A DNA stretch of 64,000 nt from Pseudomonas cerasi (GTDB lineage: Bacteria > Pseudomonadota > Gammaproteobacteria > Pseudomonadales > Pseudomonadaceae), in contig NZ_LT222319.1 of NCBI RefSeq assembly GCF_900074915.1, forward strand, positions 4,435,001 to 4,499,000, in the 5' to 3' direction. This document shows, in pieces, positions 36,332 to 44,915 of this stretch. The position numbers and the translations under genes were made by a program. The notes beneath the pieces were generated by a model. It made no database searches. It saw only the letters and a list, made by a program, of their open reading frames with translations, and had not been told where the DNA came from. Within the stretch, counting starts at the first letter, position 1, and each line of letters starts with the position of its first letter.

Positions 36332-37875
36332 TCGACTGTTGGTCCGTACTTGAGCTGAATAACGATGCCGACGAGCGCAGCATCAAACGACAATATGCCC
36401 GGTTATTGAAGGTCAACCGTCCTGATGAAGACCCGGCAGCCTTCCAGAATCTGCGTGATGCCTATGAAGAGGCGCTGCAGCTGGCACGATCACGCGCGGA
36501 CGAAGATGACCCGCCCGTCATGCTGCGCCAGCCTTTGCCTGAGCCCTCGCCTGCCCCCCTCCTGACAACGACTGTTATCGAGCAGCCCGATGGCATGGAC
36601 TGGCTTCAACAGGTCAGGCAGACCACTGCGCAGAATCTGCCCGAGCAACAGCAGATCGCCATGGAGCACGGACAGGCGGAGCGCTTTCAACAACTGTTGC
36701 TGCTGGAGTGCCTGAACGACTCGGCGCGCCGTGTCGAGTTGATCAAAGCTGCATTTCAGCATTTGCGCTGGCTGACGGTATGGCAAAGCATTCATATCAG
36801 CAGCTACCAGCAGCACGCCTTGGCAGAGGCGATATTGCGCGAGGCGTTCGAAGCGTTCAGCGCACTCATCGAAAACGGGCAGCATGCGCGCTTCATTGAA
36901 GAACTTCGGGCGCTGGAACAACAGCCCTGGCTGACAGAACTGGAGCGTCGCGAGCATTTGCAATGCAGGTGCATGGTCTTGCTGATTGCCAGCCACCCTG
37001 TGACCTCTGACCTGCTGGAACAGACGCGCGCGGTATTTGGCTGGAACCTGCAGCAAAACCTCCACCCCGGTCCCGAAGACCTCTGGCAGGCGCTGCGCCA
37101 GCGATACGAAGAAGTGGAGTATGCCGAGCATCTGCAACGCCTGCTCGATGCCAAACCGAGCACTGCCGAAGGCAAGGCCGCGCACTTGATGTTCAAGCCG
37201 CCACGTCTGGCCGCGCGGATCCGTACCGCAGTCAAGCAAGACGCTTCGGTGTGGAACGCCTGCGCGCATATTCAGGAGCAGTTGACCGTTCACTACCCCG
37301 ACGTCCTCAAGCGCTACCCCAAAGCGGACCTGAGCGCCTGGAAGCTCATGCGTGAGCAGAGCGACTTCACGCCGCTCATCTGGGTCTACATAGGCGCGTT
37401 TCTGCTGGCGTTGCTGGCACCCCCGCTGGCGCCTGAAGGTGTGGAGTACGATCCGGGAACGCGGGTCCTCGTGCTATTCCTGTCACCGCTCTGGACAACC
37501 GTCGGCTTCTTCATCTTCATCTGCATATGGCGTCCGCTGATGGTTCTGGCAGAGCCAGCCGATGCGTGGCTGAGCAGCAAGTTACTGCCCAAGGTGCTGA
37601 GCTGGCCCGGTGCCCAGGCGCTGGTCTTGCGGCGTGGCCTCCCCTTTTTGTTTCTGGGCCTTGTCCAGGTGCTCGACGGTCCGCGGACACTTCTGGCTTA
37701 TCTGGTGCTGGCGGTGCTGTGGGTCGCCGTGTCGCCTTATCGCTACCTGTTTCAAACAGCGCCTATCCGGCAAAGGATTCGGCAGTTTTATGCAAGGCAC
37801 ACGATCATGGTGATCATCGGCACGCTGAGCATCGTCATGGCGGCGCTGTTGCTCTCCTCCAGACTGAGCGCTTGA
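36328..37875 (+). CDS. Membrane-anchored J-domain co-chaperone (DjlB/DjlC-like)
   Basis: A 515-residue protein with an N-terminal J-domain (about 1-55: CWSVLELNNDADERSIKRQY... and FQNLRDAYEEAL). The canonical HPD loop is replaced by RPD (NRPDEDP), as in the DjlB/C group as I recall it. A long, mostly helical middle leads to four or five membrane helices after residue 350 (WVYIGAFLLALLAPPL, VLFLSPLWTTVGFFIFICIW, LPFLFLGLVQVL, LLAYLVLAVLWVAV, TIMVIIGTLSIVMAALLL). It starts at ATGA, overlapping the hscC stop, so the pair is translationally coupled. It should stimulate the HscC ATPase at the inner membrane. Confidence 0.85.
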   Translation: MIDCWSVLELNNDADERSIKRQYARLLKVNRPDEDPAAFQNLRDAYEEALQLARSRADEDDPPVMLRQPLPEPSPAPLLTTTVIEQPDGMDWLQQVRQTTAQNLPEQQQIAMEHGQAERFQQLLLLECLNDSARRVELIKAAFQHLRWLTVWQSIHISSYQQHALAEAILREAFEAFSALIENGQHARFIEELRALEQQPWLTELERREHLQCRCMVLLIASHPVTSDLLEQTRAVFGWNLQQNLHPGPEDLWQALRQRYEEVEYAEHLQRLLDAKPSTAEGKAAHLMFKPPRLAARIRTAVKQDASVWNACAHIQEQLTVHYPDVLKRYPKADLSAWKLMREQSDFTPLIWVYIGAFLLALLAPPLAPEGVEYDPGTRVLVLFLSPLWTTVGFFIFICIWRPLMVLAEPADAWLSSKLLPKVLSWPGAQALVLRRGLPFLFLGLVQVLDGPRTLLAYLVLAVLWVAVSPYRYLFQTAPIRQRIRQFYARHTIMVIIGTLSIVMAALLLSSRLSA

Positions 37876-37933
37876 GCGGTCTTCTGTCGGCAATCGACCA
37901 GAACGCCCTGCTGCGAGCGCTCCCATCGGCAAG

Positions 37934-37968
37934 AATCCGCTTACCTCAACCGGGCAGATAAGCGGATT
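37934..37968 (+). terminator. Intrinsic terminator after the hscC operon
   Basis: A 10-bp stem (AATCCGCTTA / TAAGCGGATT) with a 15-base loop, 60 bp after the J-domain gene and followed by the AT-rich ATTGCTCATC. Confidence 0.65.
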
Positions 37969-38090
37969 ATTGCTCATCAAAGATTCCCGACGGCTCTAGA
38001 ACAAGCCCTCATGGTGTGGCACAGCTCCTGCTATGTAACAGGTAGGGCACCCAATGCCTCCTTCCAAAAATAATGAAAACAAGGAACACC

Positions 38091-39416
38091 ATGGAAACCT
38101 CCAATCCCGCCTCCCATGGGTCGGCTGCTACTGCTGCTGGCCAGAAAACCACCTCCAGCCGTCTCAAATCGATTTTCAGTGGCTCGGTCGGCAACATGGT
38201 CGAGTGGTACGACTGGTACGTCTACGCCGCCTTCTCGCTGTACTTCGCCAAAGCCTTCTTTCCCAAGGGCGACACCACCGCACAGCTGCTCAACACCGCC
38301 GCGATCTTCGCCGTCGGCTTTCTGATGCGGCCCATCGGTGGCTGGTTGATGGGGCTTTACGCCGACTACAAAGGGCGCAAGGCTGCGCTGATGGCCTCGG
38401 TGCTGCTGATGTGCTTCGGCTCGCTGATCATTGCCCTGACACCAGGCTATGAAAGCATCGGCGTCGGTGCTCCGATCCTGCTGGTGTTCGCCCGCTTGCT
38501 GCAGGGGCTGTCTGTCGGCGGTGAATACGGCACGTCCGCCACCTACCTCAGCGAAATGGCCACCAAGGAACGTCGCGGCTTTTTCTCCAGCTTTCAGTAC
38601 GTGACGCTGATTTCCGGCCAGCTCATCGCACTGGGCGTGCTGATCGTGCTGCAACAGACGCTGACCACCGAGCAACTGTATGCCTGGGGCTGGCGCATCC
38701 CGTTCGTCATCGGTGCCCTGTGCGCAATCGTCGCGCTGTTCCTGCGTCGTGGCATGGAAGAAACCGAATCGTTCACGCGCAAGAAGAAGGAAAAGCCCAA
38801 GGAAAGCCTGATGCGCACGCTGATGCGTCATCCCAAGGAACTGATGACCGTCGTCGGTCTGACCATGGGCGGGACACTGGCTTTCTACACCTACACCACT
38901 TACATGCAGAAGTATCTGGTCAACACCGTCGGCATGAGCATCACCGACTCGACGTCGATATCAGCGGCAACACTGTTTCTGTTCATGCTGTTGCAACCGG
39001 TCGTCGGCGCGCTGTCCGACAAGGTCGGGCGTCGTCCGATCCTCATTGCGTTCGGCGTGTTGGGAACGCTGTGTACCGTACCGATCCTGACCACGCTGCA
39101 TACCATTCAGACATGGTGGGGTGCGTTCTTCCTGATCATGGCGGCGCTGATCATCGTCAGCGGTTATACCTCGATCAACGCAGTGGTGAAGGCCGAGCTG
39201 TTTCCGACCGAGATCCGCGCGCTGGGCGTCGGCCTGCCTTACGCCCTGACGGTATCGATCTTCGGCGGTACTGCGGAATACATCGCGCTGTGGTTCAAGA
39301 GCATCGGTATGGAAACCGGTTACTACTGGTACGTCACTGCCTGTATCGCCTGCTCGCTGCTGGTGTATGTGTTCATGAAAGATACCCGCAAGCACTCGCG
39401 CATCGAAACCGACTGA
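38091..39416 (+). CDS. MFS metabolite:proton symporter, KgtP-like
   Basis: A 441-residue 12-helix transporter of the metabolite:H+ symporter family. Typical signatures: GNMVEWYDWYVYAAFSLYFA, FLMRPIGGWLMG, ARLLQGLSVGGEYGTSATYLSE and the repeat-half GRRPILIAFG. The closest known relatives carry alpha-ketoglutarate or other dicarboxylates. It resembles the pcaT product at 51653-52954 and both belong to one family. ATG 38091 starts METSNPASHG; an in-frame ATG at 38073 is also possible. Single gene; substrate inferred. Confidence 0.82.
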   Translation: METSNPASHGSAATAAGQKTTSSRLKSIFSGSVGNMVEWYDWYVYAAFSLYFAKAFFPKGDTTAQLLNTAAIFAVGFLMRPIGGWLMGLYADYKGRKAALMASVLLMCFGSLIIALTPGYESIGVGAPILLVFARLLQGLSVGGEYGTSATYLSEMATKERRGFFSSFQYVTLISGQLIALGVLIVLQQTLTTEQLYAWGWRIPFVIGALCAIVALFLRRGMEETESFTRKKKEKPKESLMRTLMRHPKELMTVVGLTMGGTLAFYTYTTYMQKYLVNTVGMSITDSTSISAATLFLFMLLQPVVGALSDKVGRRPILIAFGVLGTLCTVPILTTLHTIQTWWGAFFLIMAALIIVSGYTSINAVVKAELFPTEIRALGVGLPYALTVSIFGGTAEYIALWFKSIGMETGYYWYVTACIACSLLVYVFMKDTRKHSRIETD

Positions 39417-40007
39417 TCGGATTGCGACGATTCTCGTGCCCAGGCTCCGCTCTCATCGTTATATATAAATCTCGTAGGAGCGAGCTTGCTCGCGAAGAGG
39501 CCAGTACAACCTCCAGAAATAGAGCGTTATGACTGACTCTTCGTGAGCAATGGGGATCGCCGCCCCGTTCACTCCATTTTTCGGGCTTATCGAGACCTGT
39601 GTATAACGCTGAGGACTCTGCCAAGGCACGAGAGTCATCAAGCTCGCTTACAACGATCAATATCATCGTCCGCATCGATACATCAGCCGCTACAAAACAA
39701 TCAATTACATCCACGACCTGCAACAGAGTGTTACAGGGCGGTGCATCATTTGGCCAACTTTCAGTAATAAACGCTTGAATTAACTGTACTTTTAATTTGT
39801 CAAGGGCCTTTATTACAAGACTTTTCAAGAATTGCACCACAATAATGCAATCCCGCCTGAAAGGCCCGAAACCAGAGCATTACAGCCAACTATCATTTTC
39901 AGCGATGATCGCTAGCAATCCTATTAACTTCTTAATAATCCGCTGGCGCGTAGCATTGCCTCCATACCGGGATGACAACTCACCCGACACTCATTGGAGA
40001 CATCATC
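39417..40007. other. Gene-poor stretch with one REP, before the repeat protein
   Basis: This 590-bp region holds a REP at 39473-39499 and no convincing gene on either strand. The second half (39700-39960) is AT-rich (for example TTAACTGTACTTTTAATTTG) and probably includes the promoter of the repeat-protein gene at 40008. I see no terminator I can defend after the permease. Confidence 0.5.
39473..39499 (+). repeat. REP element
   Basis: GTAGGAGCGAGCTTGCTCGC matches the same REP core found inside the urea carboxylase gene. It is extragenic here, the usual position. Confidence 0.85.
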
Positions 40008-40325
40008 ATGAAAACCAACACATTGATCTTTGGCCTGGCTATCTCTGTTCTGGCTTCCAGCGCATTTGCACTTCCAGTCACCCACGTTCAAAGCGACCTG
40101 TCCAGCGCCACCCTCGTTGCTGAAGGCGGTACCAAACATACCAACGTCGGCTCGATCCGCGTATCTGCTGACGGCGCCGATCACGTCGGTGCCAATCGTC
40201 TGGCCGCTGATGGTGCAGATCGCGTCGGTGCCAACCGTCAGGCTGCCGATGGTGCAGACCACGTCGGTGCCAATCGTCTTGCGGCAGACGGTGCAGATCG
40301 CGTAGGCGCCAATCGTCTGGGCTGA
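40008..40325 (+). CDS. Secreted protein with four 13-residue tandem repeats
   Basis: A 105-residue protein of unknown function with a clear signal peptide (MKTNTLIFGLAISVLASSAFA, cleavage before LPV). After a short spacer (VAEGGTKHTNVGSIRVS, which may be a decayed unit) come four tandem units of the form ADGAD-H/R-VGANR-L/Q-A at 40167-40322, 39 bp each. H and R alternate at position 6. The units differ at synonymous sites. ATG 40008 has CATTGGAGACATCATC upstream with GGAG. Similar small exported repeat proteins occur in Pseudomonas, often vaguely labelled. The conserved Arg in every unit could be a processing site; that is speculation. Confidence 0.72.
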   Translation: MKTNTLIFGLAISVLASSAFALPVTHVQSDLSSATLVAEGGTKHTNVGSIRVSADGADHVGANRLAADGADRVGANRQAADGADHVGANRLAADGADRVGANRLG

Positions 40326-40468
40326 TCGCTCACGCAACATCCCAAGCCCGGCCAATGTCGGGCTTCTTCATGTCTAGCTCAGAGTGAAACACGCGAACTG
40401 CTCTGGCATCCTCTGCAAATGCGCAGCACTATGCTGACATCCATTATTGAGCCCATCAGGAACCGAGC

Positions 40469-41092
40469 ATGTCAGACGCTATTCACTCCTACGAGCCTTC
40501 CAAGGGTCACGGCCTGCCGCACGACCCGTTCAACGCGATTGTAGGCCCACGCCCGATTGGCTGGATTTCGTCGCAGGATGCCCACGGCAAACTCAACCTG
40601 GCACCTTACAGCTTCTTCAATGCGTTCAACTACGTGCCGCCGATCATCGGGTTCTGCAGCGTGGGTCGCAAGGACAGCCTCAATAATATCGAGCAGACCG
40701 GCGAGTTCGTCTGGAACCTGGCGACCCGCTCGCTGGCCGAAGCCATGAACCAGAGCTGCGCACCGGTAGCGCCGGATGTCAGCGAATTCGAGCTGGCAAA
40801 CCTGACACCACTGGCCTCGCAGATCGTCTCGGTGCCGCGTGTACTCGAAACGCCGGTGTCGTTCGAGTGCAAGGTCACGCAGATCATTCAGTTGCAACGC
40901 GCCGACAAGGAACTGGTGCCCAGCTGGTTGATTCTGGGCGAGGTCGTGGCGGTGCACATCGACAAGTCACTGCTCAAGGACGGCGTTTACGACACTGCCG
41001 CCGCCGAGCCGATTCTGCGCGGCGGCGGCCCGGCGGATTACTTCCAGCTTGGCCCGGAAGCGCTGTTCAAGATGTTCCGCCCAGGCGCCTGA
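40469..41092 (+). CDS. Flavin reductase-like FMN-binding protein
   Basis: A 207-residue protein of the flavin reductase/DIM6-NTAB family (split-barrel FMN-binding). Characteristic segments are IVGPRPIGWISSQDAHGKLNLAPYS and FFNAFNYVPPIIGFCSVGRKDS, followed by NIEQTGEFVWNLAT. Such proteins reduce flavins with NAD(P)H or bind FMN as small oxidoreductases. It stands alone on the plus strand, convergent with the small gene at 41093. The substrate or partner monooxygenase is unknown. Confidence 0.88.
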   Translation: MSDAIHSYEPSKGHGLPHDPFNAIVGPRPIGWISSQDAHGKLNLAPYSFFNAFNYVPPIIGFCSVGRKDSLNNIEQTGEFVWNLATRSLAEAMNQSCAPVAPDVSEFELANLTPLASQIVSVPRVLETPVSFECKVTQIIQLQRADKELVPSWLILGEVVAVHIDKSLLKDGVYDTAAAEPILRGGGPADYFQLGPEALFKMFRPGA

Positions 41093-41332
41093 TCAGGCGT
41101 CAGCCCAGACCGGTTCGCCCTCTGCATCAATATCGACCAGCCGCTGCAGCTCTTGCACAGCGGCCACGTCGGCATCATCGGCGGTCTTGAATTTCTGGTC
41201 CGGCAGCAGCGCATGGAAGCGCGGTGCGCCGCCGGCACCCAGCGCCTTTACGGCAATCGCCGCGTTATAACCCTGCTCGGACGGCATCACTGCCGAGACC
41301 ACTTCAAACCCGTTGTATTCCTTGCGTGCCAT
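41093..41332 (-). CDS. Small conserved hypothetical protein
   Basis: A 79-residue acidic protein starting MARKEYNGFEVVSAVMPSEQ. The frame also offers an ATG at 41350. No domain is recognised. It has the look of a conserved Pseudomonas protein (dense coding, no low complexity) and abuts the flavin reductase gene tail-to-tail with no gap. Confidence 0.6.
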   Translation of the reverse strand: MARKEYNGFEVVSAVMPSEQGYNAAIAVKALGAGGAPRFHALLPDQKFKTADDADVAAVQELQRLVDIDAEGEPVWADA

Positions 41333-41497
41333 GTGTCTCAACCCTGCCAATACGTCAAAGCGCGAATTCTAGCGCGTCTTCCGGTTCGTCCGACATGCGG
41401 CATCCAGCGATAACGGCAGCCGACGCAAAACCCAACCTTGTCCTACACTCTAATCAGTTCTTTCAAACTGCTCTGTAGCCGAGGTAAGGAGTGCGTC

Positions 41498-41668
41498 ATG
41501 AAAGCAATAACAAGAAAATGCATGGTTGTCGCAGGAGCTCTGGCGGTATTGGCCGTCTACACCGCCGGCGCCTATCGTAACGAACTGGCGCGCCAGGCCC
41601 CTTATGTCTCCAGCTGTACGTTTGGCCATTGCGTGCCAACCGATGCCACCTTCAGCGCCTTGCGATGA
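41498..41668 (+). CDS. Small membrane or exported protein
   Basis: A 56-residue protein with a basic N-terminus and one hydrophobic segment (MVVAGALAVLAVYTAGA), then a short tail with two cysteines (SSCTFGHC). A good AAGGAG sits 8 bases before ATG 41498. It could be a single-pass protein or an exported peptide. Function unknown. Confidence 0.55.
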   Translation: MKAITRKCMVVAGALAVLAVYTAGAYRNELARQAPYVSSCTFGHCVPTDATFSALR

Positions 41669-41795
41669 GGCGCGCACAGCGTGAATTGCATCGCCATTCC
41701 GCAAAGGCACCTATCGATTAGCAAGCTATCGGATTAGACTGGCCAGACTCTCCCGCCACACTTGCGGCGGGTCAACACTGCCATCAGGTTTTGCC

Positions 41796-43292
41796 TTGAC
41801 CAGTCTTACTCATACGCCTCCGGCCATTCGTAGCATCCTGTTTGCGTTGATGATGGCAGTCCTGCTCAGCGCGCTGGACCAAACCATCGTCGCGGTCTCG
41901 ATGCCTGCCATTTCCGCCCAGTTCAGGGACATCGATCTACTGGCGTGGGTTATTTCCGCCTATATGGTGTCGCTGACCGTGGCTGTGCCGATCTACGGCA
42001 AGCTCGGCGATCTTTACGGGCGACGTAAACTGATGCTGTTCGGACTGGGGATTTTTACCCTGGCCTCGCTGTTCTGTGGCCTGGCGCAAAGCATGGAACA
42101 ACTGGTGCTGGCGCGCGTCCTTCAGGGTATCGGCGCGGGCGGGATGGTTTCGGTCAGCCAGGCGATCATCGCCGACATCGTTCCACCTCGTGAGCGCGGC
42201 CGTTATCAGGGTTACTTCAGCAGCATGTACGCCGTGGCCAGCGTCGCCGGGCCGGTACTCGGTGGCCTGATGACTGAATACCTGTCCTGGCGCTGGGTGT
42301 TTCTGATCAATCTGCCGTTGGGGGCCGCCGCGCTGATCGTCGCGTATCGGACCCTCGTCGGCCTGCCAGTACCGCAACGCAAGCCGATTATCGATTATCT
42401 GGGTACCATGCTGATGATCATCGGCCTGACAGCGCTGCTGCTGGGGATTACCGAGATTGGCCAAGGGCACGGTCTGGACGATACCGAGGTTCAGTTGTTA
42501 CTGGGCACCGCCCTGCTGACACTGGCTATTTTCGTCTGCTATGAACGTCGCACGGCCGAACCCTTGCTGCCCATGCATCTGTTCACCAACAAGAGCGCGG
42601 TGCTGTGCTGGTGCACCGTGTTCTTCACCAGCTTTCAGGCCATCTCCCTGATTGTCCTGATGCCGCTGCGTTACCAGACCGTCACCGGTGGCGGAGCAGA
42701 CAGCGCCGCCCTGCACTTGCTTCCGCTGGCGATCGGCATGCCGATGGGTGCCTATTTCGCCGGGCGACGCACCGCGCATACCGGGCGCTACAAGCCGCTT
42801 ATCCTGACCGGTGCGCTGCTGATGCCGATTGCGATTCTGGGCATGGCCTTCACGCCGCCGCAATCGCTGATAGTGATGAGCCTGTTCATGATTCTCACGG
42901 GGGTTGCGACCGGCATGCAGTTCCCCACCTCATTGGTGGGCACTCAGAATTCGGTTCAGCCGCGGGATATGGGCGTGGCCACCAGCACGACCAATCTATT
43001 CCGCTCGCTGGGTGGCGCCGTGGGCGTGGCACTGATGTCGGCGCTGCTGCTGGCCATGTTGCAGCACACCGGCGTCGGTCAACTCGGTGCAGGGGCGCTG
43101 GGTGGCGAAGGCAGCTCCGGCAACGTCCTGCTCGACAGTCTGAACGCGGCCACCGGACCCGCGCTGGAGACCCTGCGCGCCGAACTGGCACTGACCTTTA
43201 GAAACCTGCTGATCACCAGCGCGGCCATTTCGCTGCTCGGCCTTGCGGCAGCCGCAGTGATGCCCAATACGCTATTGCGAGGACGGGACTGA
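41796..43292 (+). CDS. DHA2-family multidrug efflux MFS transporter
   Basis: A 498-residue, 14-helix proton-driven drug exporter of the DHA2 (EmrB/MDR) type. Motifs: LDQTIVAVSMPAISAQF, KLGDLYGRRKLMLFG (MFS motif A), VLARVLQGIGAGGMVSVSQA and GPVLGGLMTEYLSWRWVFLINLP (motif C and its following segment). TTG 41796 is the likely start; there is no better upstream codon. It is monocistronic and convergent with the immunity-like gene at 43307. The substrate is unknown. Confidence 0.88.
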   Translation: MTSLTHTPPAIRSILFALMMAVLLSALDQTIVAVSMPAISAQFRDIDLLAWVISAYMVSLTVAVPIYGKLGDLYGRRKLMLFGLGIFTLASLFCGLAQSMEQLVLARVLQGIGAGGMVSVSQAIIADIVPPRERGRYQGYFSSMYAVASVAGPVLGGLMTEYLSWRWVFLINLPLGAAALIVAYRTLVGLPVPQRKPIIDYLGTMLMIIGLTALLLGITEIGQGHGLDDTEVQLLLGTALLTLAIFVCYERRTAEPLLPMHLFTNKSAVLCWCTVFFTSFQAISLIVLMPLRYQTVTGGGADSAALHLLPLAIGMPMGAYFAGRRTAHTGRYKPLILTGALLMPIAILGMAFTPPQSLIVMSLFMILTGVATGMQFPTSLVGTQNSVQPRDMGVATSTTNLFRSLGGAVGVALMSALLLAMLQHTGVGQLGAGALGGEGSSGNVLLDSLNAATGPALETLRAELALTFRNLLITSAAISLLGLAAAAVMPNTLLRGRD

Positions 43293-43306
43293 TTCGCTTC
43301 TCGGGC

Positions 43307-44440
43307 TCAGGAAGGCATCCCGGCCCAGAACCACTGCGTTTTCTTGCTCTTTATATGGGCAAACGCAGGCATCAGTTCGCCCTCATCGAAGTGTCGACGG
43401 GAGCCTGACTGAGCGCTGCTGAACCAGCTGCCTGAGCGAGGGCATACTTGCCCGGCATCGACCGGCGGCAGCGGCTTTTCATCGAATCGCGCATACCACT
43501 GCGCAGTGGTTTCATCGGTAAAGCCAATTCCTGGAGCCAGGTAGGGATGAAGATTGCCGGTGTCCTGCAAGCGGATTGGCTTGATCATCCTGTTGACCGT
43601 CACATAAGGCTTTGGCGGCGGCAGCCCTCGCCCACCCAGCTCGGGCACCTCACCGGCGCGAATGATCAGGCCGTTGCGGTAGGTGTGGAACACGATCTCG
43701 CTGTGTGCACTCATCTCGCCGCGCATTTTGTCACTGCCTCCCAACTGCCTGACGAACGCATCACCGAGCACGGTGTACCAACTGACGCCCTTGATACGGT
43801 CCAGCAGGCGCAGGCTTTCAATGTGCGGGCCGGGGTCGACCATCAGCCCGCTGTAATCCTGAGCCAGCCGATATTCCCAAGGCAAATACTGATGACCGTC
43901 ACACGGCAACACGCAGGCAAGACCACCAAAGCCGTGCTCGGCCTGCAGTTCGCTGCTGAGGTACCTGATCCAGTTCTCGTAATGCTTCAACCCCTCGGGC
44001 TCGGTCAGATACGACCAGGGCAAGACCATTTTCAGACACGATCGATCGTTGTCGGCCTGCCCCTCTGAGGTGTTCATCACAAACAGGCTGTAGGTGGCGA
44101 CTTCAGCCTGAGTCGCACTGGCGATAGACCAGATGAACTGCTCGTCTGGCGGACTCTCGACAATCTGACGCCGGGTCGAGGCAAACCCGGTGCCGCTCAG
44201 GCGCCGCATGCGTTTGAACAGTTGCCATTTGAGTTTCGTTTTGAACGCGTCATAGAAGCGCGAAAAACAGGCCTCGACGCGACGCTTCATCTCCACGCTG
44301 TGGCCGTTGCGAAAATACAGCGTGGTGATCAACCCCAATCGAATGACCGGTGTGCCCAATACGGAATCCATGGCCACACGCTCGGATTGTTGCGTGATCC
44401 TGGCCAATAACCTCACAGCGTCAGTTGCAGTGTCCGACAT
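43307..44440 (-). CDS. DUF3396-like (type VI immunity family) protein
   Basis: A 377-residue soluble protein resembling the DUF3396/TsiV family, members of which are often immunity proteins to type VI effectors. Recognisable points are VIRLGLITTLYFRNGHSVEM near the start, the WYTVLGDAFVRQLGG segment and LIIRAGEVPELG. ATG 44440 has GGGAGGGCGGAGC as a strong ribosome binding site. The small ORF upstream overlaps its start by 20 bp. No effector, PAAR, VgrG or Rhs gene is found near it, so if it is an immunity protein it is an orphan. Family assignment is from memory of the motif pattern. Confidence 0.68.
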   Translation of the reverse strand: MSDTATDAVRLLARITQQSERVAMDSVLGTPVIRLGLITTLYFRNGHSVEMKRRVEACFSRFYDAFKTKLKWQLFKRMRRLSGTGFASTRRQIVESPPDEQFIWSIASATQAEVATYSLFVMNTSEGQADNDRSCLKMVLPWSYLTEPEGLKHYENWIRYLSSELQAEHGFGGLACVLPCDGHQYLPWEYRLAQDYSGLMVDPGPHIESLRLLDRIKGVSWYTVLGDAFVRQLGGSDKMRGEMSAHSEIVFHTYRNGLIIRAGEVPELGGRGLPPPKPYVTVNRMIKPIRLQDTGNLHPYLAPGIGFTDETTAQWYARFDEKPLPPVDAGQVCPRSGSWFSSAQSGSRRHFDEGELMPAFAHIKSKKTQWFWAGMPS

Positions 44441-44624
44441 GCTCCGCCCTCCCATTATTCGCGGAAGTCAGGTTTTTGCGCGTGCGTGCATGCCCTTCAC
44501 AGGTTTTGATCAGCCCGGAAATCTCCCCGCTCATGGGGTAGCCGAGGCCCTGCCCGCCCGATTGGACATCAACGTAACTGGCGATGATTTCAGGGCACAT
44601 AAGCGCAAGATCCGGCAAAAACAT
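44421..44624 (-). CDS. Small ORF overlapping the DUF3396-like gene
   Basis: A 67-codon frame with a good ribosome binding site (GAGGAAA before ATG 44624) whose stop lies 20 bp inside the next gene, a sign of translational coupling. The product (MFLPDLALMCPEIIASYVDV...) has no recognised domain. It may be a small gene of the pair or the remnant of an effector C-terminus. Both readings are tentative. Confidence 0.4.
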   Translation of the reverse strand: MFLPDLALMCPEIIASYVDVQSGGQGLGYPMSGEISGLIKTCEGHARTRKNLTSANNGRAEHVGHCN

Positions 44625-44640
44625 GCAACTTTCCTCTCTT

Positions 44641-44915
44641 CTGTTCTTTCAGGGGGCGAAGAGTGAAGGGAGTTTTCCTGCGGAGCAATACTCGGAATTT
44701 ACTTTGGGAAATCAGCTACATGTATCAGGAAATGTCCTACCTGCTTCCTACAATATCTTGTCAGATCAACGCTCGCCGATGCTTGCACGGCGAGCGCAAT
44801 CCATGAATACCGATAAACGATCGGTAAACCCGCTATATAAGAGGCACGAATTGGAGTTAGGCTCTGCACAGAGTCGCTGGCAGGCGGAACCGGCGGTGCC
44901 GCCGGTCATGTTCAG
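44641..44915. other. Intergenic region between tetR and the small ORF
   Basis: This 275-bp stretch has inverted repeats such as GCTCGCCGATGCTTGCACGGCGAGC at 44770-44794 (stem GCTCGCCG/CGGCGAGC), possibly a terminator for the TetR gene read on the minus strand. I see no gene. Confidence 0.45.
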
